Source: Pseudomonadota bacterium
GTDB taxonomy: Bacteria; SZUA-182; DTGQ01
Length of the DNA stretch: 5,684 nt
Assembly (NCBI GenBank): GCA_030605265.1
Contig: JAUWIR010000320.1
Location: forward strand, 1-5,684
Direction: 5' to 3'
The notes under the pieces are model-generated. The model did not search any database, was not told the DNA's origin, and saw only the letters and a program-made list of their open reading frames with translations. How positions within the stretch are numbered: position 1 is the first letter of the stretch; the number at the start of each line of letters is the position of its first letter. The translations under genes and the position numbers were made by a program. Shown in pieces: positions 1 through 5,649 of the stretch.

Positions 1-236
1 AAAAGGTAGAACTGGAGGATGAAGTTTTATCTAAAAATTTTAGTGAATTTTTAAAAAAAATAAATTGTATTTTTAGCGATTTGCCCCAAGAAGAGGGCGT
101 GTACTTCTATCTGGATACAATCGAAGTTGCTGTAGAAATAAGTCAGGAAGGAAATTTTACTATTCCTATTGGTATTGGCGCCGGCGCTGGATCTTCTCAA
201 AGTTTTACAGTAACTTTTCAAAGAATTACTGATTGA
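1..236 (+). CDS. 3' end of a Pepco-like domain protein (5'-truncated by the window)
   Basis: An open frame enters from the left edge (first whole codon at base 3) and ends at TGA 234-236, giving 77 visible residues with no in-frame ATG, so the start lies outside. The visible part has an amphipathic helix (LSKNFSEFLKKI), a short linker, then LDTIEVAVEIS and EGNFTIPIG, a Gly/Ala-rich turn, and a last beta strand ending FTVTFQR. This order (helix, 'LD.IEVAVEIS.EG', glycine-rich turn, 'F.F.R' end) resembles my recollection of the Pepco (peptidase-co-occurring) domain, a small beta-rich module found beside trypsin-like or caspase-like peptidases and NTPases in predicted conflict systems. The resemblance is from memory. 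It could be another small beta-sandwich protein. The gene converges on the minus-strand block, so it is not part of that operon. Being coding is well supported; the family is moderately supported. Confidence 0.6.
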   Translation, partial: KVELEDEVLSKNFSEFLKKINCIFSDLPQEEGVYFYLDTIEVAVEISQEGNFTIPIGIGAGAGSSQSFTVTFQRITD

Positions 237-323
237 ATTTAATTCTACAATGAGACATTAAGATCATCCAATCAAATGTTACTATTTTTTAATTATTTTT
301 ATCCATGGATTTACAGGTAAACA
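237..323. other. convergent spacer, no clear terminator
   Basis: This 87-bp AT-rich spacer separates the plus-strand gene end from the end of the minus-strand exported-protein gene. It has T-rich and A-rich runs (around 285-300 and 326-342) that could help termination in either direction, but I found no convincing GC-rich hairpin. I see no RNA gene or repeat. Confidence 0.4.
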
Positions 324-689
324 TCAAATAAAAATAAAAAAATATCGTTTATCAAGTTTCGTTTTCATCCCCCCTACGCCCCTTACAGCACGCAGATCAC
401 CCGGGGGTAAGGCATTAAATATATTCTTTGAAAAATCGAATTCAAATAATCCCACAGGCTGCAATGTAGCAATAGCCTTTACTTTCTCTATTCCAACCGA
501 GCCGGTTACCGTCATCTCAAATTGATAATCTTTTCTAATACCGGCAACAGGCCCCTTTTTCCGGCCTCCTGCTATACACCATGAAGAGGAAAAAAGGATT
601 ATGAATAGGAAAAAAAAGGCGCAACATAAGATAAAAGGCCGTTGCTCTGATTTACTATAAAACTTTTTACCAAGACAATTTTCCTTCAT
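324..689 (-). CDS. small exported protein of unknown function
   Basis: I do not recognise this 121-residue protein. It starts with a positively charged stretch (Lys/Arg to residue 17), followed by a strongly hydrophobic segment at about 19-36, then small residues (SSSWCIAGG, 34-42). That is the pattern of a signal peptide cut near residue 40, or of an N-terminal anchor. Cys38 is preceded by Ser-Ser-Trp, a poor lipobox, so lipidation is unlikely. The remaining 80 residues contain predicted beta strands (DYQFEMTVTGSVGI, KVKAIATLQPVG) and no catalytic motif that I know. The C-terminus is a hydrophobic low-complexity tail (YFFIFI) encoded by a T-rich run, so the true end could be affected by a sequencing or slippage error there. 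The ATG has purine-rich stretches (GGAA, AGGGG) upstream at imperfect spacing. It lies 33 nt downstream of sppA on the same strand and is probably cotranscribed; a role near the membrane together with SppA is only a guess. Confidence 0.6.
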   Translation of the reverse strand: MKENCLGKKFYSKSEQRPFILCCAFFFLFIILFSSSWCIAGGRKKGPVAGIRKDYQFEMTVTGSVGIEKVKAIATLQPVGLFEFDFSKNIFNALPPGDLRAVRGVGGMKTKLDKRYFFIFI

Positions 690-722
690 CCCCTATTTAT
701 TCCTTTTTTCAACAGCTCTTAT

Positions 723-1691
723 TTATAAGGGCTTCCACAGATAATAAAATTGAGGAGACAAGCCTTCGAAAAAATTACTGTCAGTTAAATATCCGCTTTT
801 AGGAATTTTCCCATAAATATTATTCCTGTATTGAGAAGGCCTCTGATAGAGGATAATTTTGGCTTGCTTTATCCCTGCCTCTTTTTTGGCTAATTCAATA
901 CACTCATCAAGATAACCAATTCCGTCGATCAATTTTAGCTCCAGGGCCTGCCGAGCAGTATAAATGCGGCCATCGGCAATTTTTTTCAGCTTCTCCCTGG
1001 AAAGGGCCGGCCGTGCATCAGCAATAATTTCGATAAACCGATCATAAAATTCATCGATTATATTTTGCAGAATGGTTTGCTCTTCTTCACTTAATTGTTT
1101 AAAAATTGACAAAATATCCTTCTTTGCTCCGGATTTAATACTTACCTCCTGTATTCCGATTTTTTTCATTAATCCTTGGATATTGAACTTTATCATGATA
1201 ACGCCAATGCTGCCTGTAATAGTAGTTGGATGGGCAATTATTTTATCTGCCGCCATTGCAATATAATACCCCCCTGATGCAGCTAAATCCATCATACTAA
1301 CGATAATGGGGATATTTTTCTTTTCTTTAAAAGTTTTCAATTCATGAAAAATAATATCACTGGCAGTGACTGTTCCTCCGGGACTGTTGATTTTTAAAAG
1401 GAGCGCTTTTATTTTTTCATCCTTTAGGGCCATGTCCAACTCTTCGCGGACTCTTGCCACTGGGTTCATCTGCGTGACCATCCCCAGGGCGTTCGTTTCA
1501 TCCTTATCAGAGATAGTGCCTGAAATATCCATCAAGAGAATTTTCTCTTTTCCCTCTCCTCCTATAGTTTTTTCTTCTAATCGGGAAGGTGAAGGGAAAA
1601 TGGAGTGAACATTTACAAAGACGCACCCGGAGAGAAGCATCATCCAGAGGCTGCATAGGAAAACAATAGAAACAGTGGTTAATTTTCGCAT
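723..1691 (-). CDS. sppA: lipoprotein-type signal peptide peptidase SppA (family S49)
   Basis: The 322-residue protein is a serine protease of family S49, which degrades leftover signal peptides and other membrane-bound fragments on the outer face of the cytoplasmic membrane. Residues 1-23 form a lipoprotein signal with lipobox Leu20-Ser-Gly-Cys23, so the mature protein should be lipid-anchored rather than held by a transmembrane helix as in Bacillus SppA. The protease core runs from about 50 to 270: the oxyanion-region motif INSPGG (101-106), the nucleophile in DLAASGGYY (Ser139), and the general-base lysine in SGAKKD (Lys191), with the 52-residue Ser-Lys spacing of B. subtilis SppA. GRIYTARQALELKLID (241-256) is the usual helix pair after the active site. 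The length fits the short single-domain class, not the 618-residue E. coli form. The frame stays open upstream to 1799, but that part lies inside queC. The chosen ATG has AGGAG 8 nt upstream and falls 1 nt after the queC stop, pointing to translational coupling. Confidence 0.93.
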   Translation of the reverse strand: MRKLTTVSIVFLCSLWMMLLSGCVFVNVHSIFPSPSRLEEKTIGGEGKEKILLMDISGTISDKDETNALGMVTQMNPVARVREELDMALKDEKIKALLLKINSPGGTVTASDIIFHELKTFKEKKNIPIIVSMMDLAASGGYYIAMAADKIIAHPTTITGSIGVIMIKFNIQGLMKKIGIQEVSIKSGAKKDILSIFKQLSEEEQTILQNIIDEFYDRFIEIIADARPALSREKLKKIADGRIYTARQALELKLIDGIGYLDECIELAKKEAGIKQAKIILYQRPSQYRNNIYGKIPKSGYLTDSNFFEGLSPQFYYLWKPL

Positions 1692-1692
1692 T

Positions 1693-2382
1693 TTACCCAC
1701 TCCTGCAAGGATCCTCTTTGTCCAATTCTTTAAATCCTTTTTGCCGTATAAGACAACTATCGCAACTGCCGCATGGCTTTCCTCCGGATTGAGGATCATA
1801 GCAACTTGAGGTCAACTCAAAATTCACTCCCAACTCTAAGCCTTTTTCGATAATCTGCCTTTTACTTAAATGAATCAAGGGGGTGTGGATCCGAATATGC
1901 TCTTTTCCCTGAACACCACAGCGAGTCCCAAGATTGGCAGTAGCCTCAAAGGATTGAATGAAAGCAGGTCGGCAATCAGGATATCCTGAAAAATCAACTG
2001 CATTTACTCCGATAAAGATATTTGTAATTTTTCTTGCCTCAGCCAAAGCCACGGCAACAGAAAGAAAAATTAAATTACGAGCGGGGACATAGGTTACAGG
2101 GATGTCTTCGTTAAGTTCTACTTCTGAGCGATTCTTAGGGACCTCTATTTCGGAAGTTAAAGCAGATCCACCAATTTGCCGAAGGTTTAAAGAGATAATG
2201 ACATGCTCTTTTACCTTATAAAAAGCTGCCACTTTTTTGGAACACTCTAATTCATACCGATTCCTTTGTCCATAATCAAGACTGAGAGATATTATTTCAT
2301 ATCCTTGGTTTTTCACTATAGCCATGGCAGTAGTAGAATCAATACCACCGCTGGATAAAATTACGACGGCTTTCTGTGACAT
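1693..2382 (-). CDS. queC: 7-cyano-7-deazaguanine (preQ0) synthase QueC
   Basis: QueC converts 7-carboxy-7-deazaguanine, ammonia and ATP to preQ0, the nitrile precursor of queuosine in tRNA; it acts in the cytoplasm. The 229-residue protein has the ATP pyrophosphatase P-loop SSGGIDSTT (10-18), the family block VPARN (99-103), the substrate-pocket region GVNAVDFSGYPDCRPAF (125-141) and a C-terminal zinc site made by Cys194, Cys204, Cys207 and Cys210. All four zinc ligands are present and the length is typical (about 220-235 residues). The ATG is preceded by GGGAGG at 7 nt, embedded in the last codons of queE. The queE stop lies 4 nt upstream of the start and sppA begins 1 nt after the queC stop, so it is the middle member of a tight queE-queC-sppA unit. 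No queD, queF or folE is visible in the window; those steps must be encoded elsewhere. Confidence 0.97.
   Translation of the reverse strand: MSQKAVVILSSGGIDSTTAMAIVKNQGYEIISLSLDYGQRNRYELECSKKVAAFYKVKEHVIISLNLRQIGGSALTSEIEVPKNRSEVELNEDIPVTYVPARNLIFLSVAVALAEARKITNIFIGVNAVDFSGYPDCRPAFIQSFEATANLGTRCGVQGKEHIRIHTPLIHLSKRQIIEKGLELGVNFELTSSCYDPQSGGKPCGSCDSCLIRQKGFKELDKEDPCRSG
1700..1704 (-). promoter_or_regulatory. ribosome binding site of sppA
   Basis: AGGAG on the minus strand lies 8 nt before the ATG at 1691 and overlaps the last codons of queC. It decides the sppA start in favour of the lipoprotein signal peptide and against the 36-codon longer frame. Confidence 0.8.
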
Positions 2383-2386
2383 TACA

Positions 2387-3028
2387 TTACCTCCCTCTTA
2401 CCTCCTCTTTCCAGATTAATCGGTGCATTTGTAATTGCAGACGTACAGGCAAACTATTTTCGACAATCCATTCAGCAATAACTGAGGGGCTTATTTTATC
2501 AAATACAGGAGAAAAGAGCACTGTATTTTCCTTTCCCAGCCCTTCCTCTTGTACCACTTTCGTTGCCCATTGAAGGTCATCACTATCGGAAATAACAAAT
2601 TTCAGTTCGTCAGATAAGGAAAGATATTCCAAATTTTTCCAATACACTTTATCACTCTGACCACTTCCCGGGCACTTTATATCTACAATTTTAATTACAC
2701 CTGAGGGGACTTGGGCAATACTCAAGCTTCCATTCGTTTCAAGCAATACAGTGTATTTTTTTCCTAAAAGCGCTTTCATAAGATCAAGAGTTTCCTCTTG
2801 ATAAAGAGGCTCTCCCCCGGTTACCAGCACCAATGAGGTATTAAATGAATCAAGCAAATTAATAATGTCTTCAACACTGCGCAATGAAAACCGATCATAG
2901 GCATATTGTGTATCACAATACCGGCAGCGAAGGTTGCAGCCGCTCAGGCGCACTATTCCTCCCCTGAGTCCGGCAAAGGTAGACTCCCCCATAATACTTT
3001 GAAAAATCTCACTAATTTTTAACATCAC
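2387..3028 (-). CDS. queE: 7-carboxy-7-deazaguanine synthase QueE (radical SAM)
   Basis: QueE is a radical S-adenosylmethionine enzyme that rearranges 6-carboxy-5,6,7,8-tetrahydropterin into 7-carboxy-7-deazaguanine, the substrate of QueC encoded next. The [4Fe-4S] cluster motif is CNLRCRYC (Cys31, Cys35, Cys38, spacing CX3CX2C) followed by DTQYAYD. TGGEPL (70-75) is the SAM-binding GGEP motif; ETNG (97-100) and DIKCPGSG (117-124) are further family blocks. The C-terminal RLQLQMHRLIW (196-206) matches the family's usual end. At 213 residues it is of normal length. The start is uncertain by one codon: the frame opens GTG-ATG (3028 and 3025), with AAAGG too close to either for ideal spacing and a weaker GAG about 9 nt before the ATG. 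The ATG at 3025 may be the real start. It heads the queE-queC-sppA unit; about 100 bp separates it from purF. Confidence 0.96.
   Translation of the reverse strand: MMLKISEIFQSIMGESTFAGLRGGIVRLSGCNLRCRYCDTQYAYDRFSLRSVEDIINLLDSFNTSLVLVTGGEPLYQEETLDLMKALLGKKYTVLLETNGSLSIAQVPSGVIKIVDIKCPGSGQSDKVYWKNLEYLSLSDELKFVISDSDDLQWATKVVQEEGLGKENTVLFSPVFDKISPSVIAEWIVENSLPVRLQLQMHRLIWKEEVRGR
2390..2395 (-). promoter_or_regulatory. ribosome binding site of queC
   Basis: GGGAGG on the minus strand ends 7 nt before the queC ATG. It spans the last two sense codons of queE, so translation of queE should open or refill the queC start. Confidence 0.8.
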
Positions 3029-3040
3029 CTTTATCTCTAA

Positions 3041-3078
3041 TCAAAAAATGAAAATTATAGTACCAAAGAATGATACTA
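3041..3078 (-). terminator. weak hairpin with U-rich tail after purF
   Basis: On the minus strand TAGTATC (3078-3072) can pair with GGTACTA (3064-3058) over a 7-nt loop, all seven positions pairing if one U-G wobble is allowed. A T-rich stretch follows. The stem is AT-rich and overlaps the candidate -10 box, so it may be a leaky terminator or chance. Confidence 0.25.
3054..3059 (-). promoter_or_regulatory. possible -10 box of a queE promoter
   Basis: A perfect TATAAT on the minus strand lies about 28 nt before the queE ATG, in the purF-queE spacer. I could not find a good -35 box 16-18 nt upstream, so a promoter here would be weak or activator-dependent. The preQ1 riboswitch often found before queuosine genes is not visible. 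Confidence 0.3.
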
Positions 3079-3128
3079 AAGGAAAGGAAGAAAAGAATTG
3101 TAATGAAATGTAATGGAGGAAGGCTATA

Positions 3129-4532
3129 TCAGCGAAATCTGTCAAAAAGCCTTAATTGAACTGCTTTTTCTGCTGGAAAATCTATAGGATAGCGCCCTGT
3201 AAAACAAGCTTGACAAAAACCGTCCCCTGTTGATTCTAAAGCCTTATTCATTCCGGAAACACTCAGATAACCAAGACTATCCGAGGTAATATACCTGCGG
3301 ATCTCTTCCAGACTATGGGTTGCAGCAATCAATTCTTTTCGGTTAGGCATATCGATTCCATAGTAGCAAGGATATTGAACCGGCGGTGCAGCTATTCTCA
3401 TGTGCACTTCTCTTGCTCCGGCATCCTTGATCATTTTTATTATTTTTCGGCTGGTGGTCGCCCGTACAATGGAATCATCGATCACGACCACTCGTTTTCC
3501 CTCCAAAACATCCCTAATTGCATTCAGTTTAACCTTTACCCCAAAATGCCGAATAGATTGTTTCGGTTCAATAAAAGTGCGCCCAACATACCGGTTACGG
3601 ATCAAGCCAAAATCAAAGGGGATGCCCGCCTCCTCTGCAAATCCCAGAGCGGCGCTTTTCCCCGAATCAGGGACGGGAATCACCAGATCAGCCCTTTCCA
3701 TGTGATCACGCGCCAGTTGCCGACCAAATTCCTTCCTTACAAGATGCACGGTTTTCCCAAGCAGCATACTATCCGGTCGGGCAAAGTAAATGTATTCAAA
3801 AACACAGAACCGATTAGGCTGAGTTGCAAAAGGCATAAGACTGATAATTCCGCTTTCATCAATAATCAGCATCTCTCCCGGCTCTATTTCCCTGATAAAT
3901 TTGGCTTCAATGAGATCAAGCACACAGGTCTCCGAGGCTATTACATAGGAAGATTCTCCAAGAGAACCTAAACAAAGAGGGCGAAACCCATAAGGATCTC
4001 GAACGGCAACTAATTGACCATCTTTCAAAAAGAGTAGAGAATAGGCGCCTTTTACGCTGGTTAAGGTATCTATTATTCGATCGGAAAAGGAGGTTTCACG
4101 AGAGCGGGCAATAAGGTGAACAATTACTTCGCTATCTGTTGTTGACTGAAAAATAGAGCCGTCTTCCACCAGTTGCTCTTTAATCTGCTCTGCATTCACC
4201 AGATTACCATTATGGGCAACCGCCATTTCTCCTTCACTATACCTTACCACAAGAGGATGGACTTCATTGATGCCACTGTCCCCGGCAGTGGAATAGCGTA
4301 CATGGCCGATGGCTACTTCTCCCGGCAATTTCTCAAGGCGTTCTTCATTAAATATATCTGCTACTCGCCCCATCCCTCTTTCCATTTTCAGCTCGCCATT
4401 ATAATGAGTAACTATTCCAGCACTTTCCTGCCCTCGATGCTGCAATGCATAAAGCCCGAGATAGGCCAAATTAGCCGCCTCAGGATGTCCGAATATCCCG
4501 ATTAATCCGCAGTACTCTTTAGGTTTGTCCAT
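3129..4532 (-). CDS. purF: amidophosphoribosyltransferase PurF ([4Fe-4S] Bacillus type)
   Basis: PurF catalyses the first committed step of purine synthesis: PRPP plus glutamine gives 5-phosphoribosylamine. The 467-residue protein starts with a 7-residue propeptide (MDKPKEY) that must be removed to expose the catalytic Cys8. The Ntn glutaminase domain (8 to about 235) has HVRYST (77-82), HNGN (107-110) and TTDSE (131-135). The phosphoribosyltransferase domain carries the flexible loop around RHFGVKVKLN (328-337) and the PRPP loop VVVIDDSIVRATTS (348-361). Cys243, Cys389, Cys440 and Cys443 match the four ligands of the oxygen-sensitive [4Fe-4S] cluster of B. subtilis PurF. Odd point: Ala358 stands where the PRPP loop normally has Gly. 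The ATG at 4532 was chosen because it gives a normal propeptide. The frame stays open to a TTG at 4595, adding 21 residues encoded by the palindromic repeat. No Shine-Dalgarno sequence is visible before the ATG. It lies 126 nt downstream of purC. Confidence 0.95.
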   Translation of the reverse strand: MDKPKEYCGLIGIFGHPEAANLAYLGLYALQHRGQESAGIVTHYNGELKMERGMGRVADIFNEERLEKLPGEVAIGHVRYSTAGDSGINEVHPLVVRYSEGEMAVAHNGNLVNAEQIKEQLVEDGSIFQSTTDSEVIVHLIARSRETSFSDRIIDTLTSVKGAYSLLFLKDGQLVAVRDPYGFRPLCLGSLGESSYVIASETCVLDLIEAKFIREIEPGEMLIIDESGIISLMPFATQPNRFCVFEYIYFARPDSMLLGKTVHLVRKEFGRQLARDHMERADLVIPVPDSGKSAALGFAEEAGIPFDFGLIRNRYVGRTFIEPKQSIRHFGVKVKLNAIRDVLEGKRVVVIDDSIVRATTSRKIIKMIKDAGAREVHMRIAAPPVQYPCYYGIDMPNRKELIAATHSLEEIRRYITSDSLGYLSVSGMNKALESTGDGFCQACFTGRYPIDFPAEKAVQLRLFDRFR

Positions 4533-4553
4533 AATATTAAAATATAAGTAACA

Positions 4554-4646
4554 GTTCAGCTTACCACGGGGCACAAAGACACAGAAAAAAATCAAAAGAC
4601 CTGCGCAAATAGAGTTTCTCAGTGCCTCTGTGTCTCCGTGGTGAAC
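4554..4646. repeat. imperfect palindromic repeat between purC and purF
   Basis: Two arms of about 27 bp, 4563-4590 (ACCACGGGGCACAAAGACAC...) and 4616-4642 (...GCCTCTGTGTCTCCGTGGT), are near inverse copies with one bulge and several G-U-compatible mismatches. GTTCA/TGAAC (4554-4558, 4642-4646) sits just outside. The sequence type 'ACCACGGAGACACAGAGGCAC' resembles a dispersed intergenic palindrome that I recall from many environmental bacterial genomes; I cannot confirm copy number here. It fills most of the purC-purF gap. As RNA it would form a long hairpin ahead of purF. Confidence 0.75.
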
Positions 4647-4658
4647 TCTTTATACCTC

Positions 4659-5381
4659 TTAATTAATACACCCTGTTTTTTGGCAAATCCTTTTATATAC
4701 TTCCCTGTAAGCTTCCTCTATCTTTCCTAAATCTCTCCTGAATCTGTCTTTGTCCAGTTTTTCCTCTGTCTGCATATCCCATAACCTGCACCCATCAGGG
4801 GTTATCTCATCAGCCAATAAAATTTGGCCACCATAGCGACCATATTCAAGTTTAAAATCCACTAGTGAAATATTGATTTCAGCAAACCAATCCCTTAAAA
4901 ATTCATTTACCGCCAAGGCAGCTTTCTTAATACCGGCAACCTCTTCTTTATTGGCTAGTTCAAATACGGCAATATGATCCTCATTAATCATAGGATCCCC
5001 CAAATCATCGCGCTTGTAATAAAATTCCAAAATAGGGTGGGCTAAAGTGATCCCTTCAGCAAGGCCCATTCTTTTAGCTAAACTCCCTGCAACCCGGTTC
5101 CGGGCAACTACCTCAATAGGCATTATATCCACTTTTTTTACCAACATCTCTCTATCATTCATCTGCTCTACAAAGTGAGTGGCCATCCCCTGTTTCTCAA
5201 GCAACTGGAACAGCTGACTGGAGATTCGATTATTATATATGCCCTTTTGATGAATTGAGCCTTTTTTCTGAGCATTAAAAGCTGTAGCATCATCTTTGAA
5301 ATACTGAATTACTAATTCAGGGTCATCTGTAAGATATAATATTTTTGCTTTGCCTTCATAAAGTTTTTCTCTTTTTTCCAT
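4659..5381 (-). CDS. purC: SAICAR synthetase PurC
   Basis: PurC (phosphoribosylaminoimidazole-succinocarboxamide synthase) joins aspartate to CAIR with ATP in de novo purine synthesis, in the cytoplasm. The 240-residue protein has the normal bacterial stand-alone length. Visible family blocks are the N-terminal nucleotide-binding motif KLYEGKAK (6-13), GSIHQKG (41-47), the signature MPIEVVARNRVAGS (87-100), LVDFKLEYG (173-181) and DEITPDGCRLWD (191-202), the last containing the metal-binding acidic residues. The ATG is preceded by AGAAGG at 8 nt. It is the first complete gene of the purC-purF pair. Its 5' region is unusual: within 40 bp upstream of the start begins a 140-bp inverted-repeat element and then a broken recombinase gene, so the native promoter may have been displaced or replaced. 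No purine riboswitch or PurR-type palindrome is visible. The other purine genes are not in the window. Confidence 0.97.
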   Translation of the reverse strand: MEKREKLYEGKAKILYLTDDPELVIQYFKDDATAFNAQKKGSIHQKGIYNNRISSQLFQLLEKQGMATHFVEQMNDREMLVKKVDIMPIEVVARNRVAGSLAKRMGLAEGITLAHPILEFYYKRDDLGDPMINEDHIAVFELANKEEVAGIKKAALAVNEFLRDWFAEINISLVDFKLEYGRYGGQILLADEITPDGCRLWDMQTEEKLDKDRFRRDLGKIEEAYREVYKRICQKTGCIN

Positions 5382-5420
5382 TTTTAATACCTTCTTTCAA
5401 AGAATTAACAGTTCAAATCT

Positions 5421-5560
5421 AGGCTACCAACGTAAGGCGGGACACCCAGTAAAATTAAGGGATTAAGCCTTTCCAACCATTATGGGCATTAGCCTTAATT
5501 ATGGAAAGTCTTAAAATTGAGACAATCAAATTGTACTGTCCCGGCTTAAGTTGGTAGCCT
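5421..5560. mobile_element. 140-bp MITE-like element with 24-bp terminal inverted repeats
   Basis: The left end 5421-5444 begins AGGCTACCAACGTAAGGCGG; the right end 5537-5560, read on the opposite strand, begins AGGCTACCAACTTAAGCCGG. They agree at 22 of 24 positions. The 92-bp interior is AT-rich, has smaller inverted repeats (AATTAAGG 5453-5460 with CCTTAATT 5493-5500; CTTTCCA 5469-5475 with TGGAAAG 5502-5508) and holds no plausible gene. This is the form of a miniature inverted-repeat element moved in trans by an unknown transposase. A possible 2-bp duplication (CT on the plus strand) flanks both ends, but this is too short to prove insertion. Alternatively the two arms are outward-facing ends (TGTCCC...) of two larger elements. 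Confidence 0.7.
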
Positions 5561-5649
5561 CTTAGAGTTTTCTCTTTATACCCCAAACCCTGACGATAGG
5601 AAATATATTTTTCTAATTTTTCCGCTAAAAAGCTCTCAAAGGGATTCAT
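5455..5649 (-). pseudogene. 5' remnant of a tyrosine recombinase (integrase) gene
   Basis: The frame begins at ATG 5649 with an excellent GGGAGG 9 nt upstream and runs 64 codons. Residues 1-32 (MNPFESFLAEKLEKYISYRQ, then GLGYKEKTLRGY) look like the start of the SAM-like N-terminal DNA-binding domain of XerC/D-type and 'recombinase-in-trio'-like tyrosine recombinases, which typically read 'L...LE.YI.YR..LGY..KT...Y'. From about codon 30, exactly where the inverted repeat begins at 5560, the resemblance stops: the rest is translated from the MITE-like element and ends at a stop inside it. Intact family members have roughly 300-400 residues and a C-terminal catalytic domain (Arg...His-x-x-Arg...Tyr) that is wholly absent. 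Beyond the element the DNA goes straight into the purC leader and no integrase continuation is seen, so the gene is truncated, not merely interrupted. A 64-residue product might be made but should lack recombinase activity. Confidence 0.7.
5498..5525 (-). promoter_or_regulatory. possible outward promoter toward purC inside the element
   Basis: On the minus strand TTGTCT (5525-5520) and CATAAT (5503-5498) are 16 bp apart, matching the sigma-70 consensus at 4 and 5 of 6 positions. It would drive purC with a leader of a little over 100 nt. In AT-rich DNA such matches arise by chance, so support is weak. Confidence 0.25.

Noticed and set aside
1692..1799. 36-codon upstream extension of the sppA frame
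   Set aside because: It lies wholly within queC in another frame, and the ATG at 1691 has a good ribosome binding site and begins a proper lipoprotein signal peptide.
3029..3128. preQ1 riboswitch before queE
   Set aside because: The minus-strand spacer has no C-rich loop, H-type pseudoknot or A-rich tail of the preQ1-I aptamer, and no larger preQ1-II-like fold that I could see.
3315..3971. 218-codon plus-strand open frame and other plus-strand frames opposite sppA, queE and purF
   Set aside because: They lie opposite conserved genes with full motif sets, give low-complexity or implausible proteins, and have no ribosome binding sites.
5421..5560. integron attC site
   Set aside because: Length and symmetry are similar, but the ends (TACCAAC and GTTGGTA) do not fit the RYYYAAC/GTTRRRY cores and there is no gene cassette arrangement.
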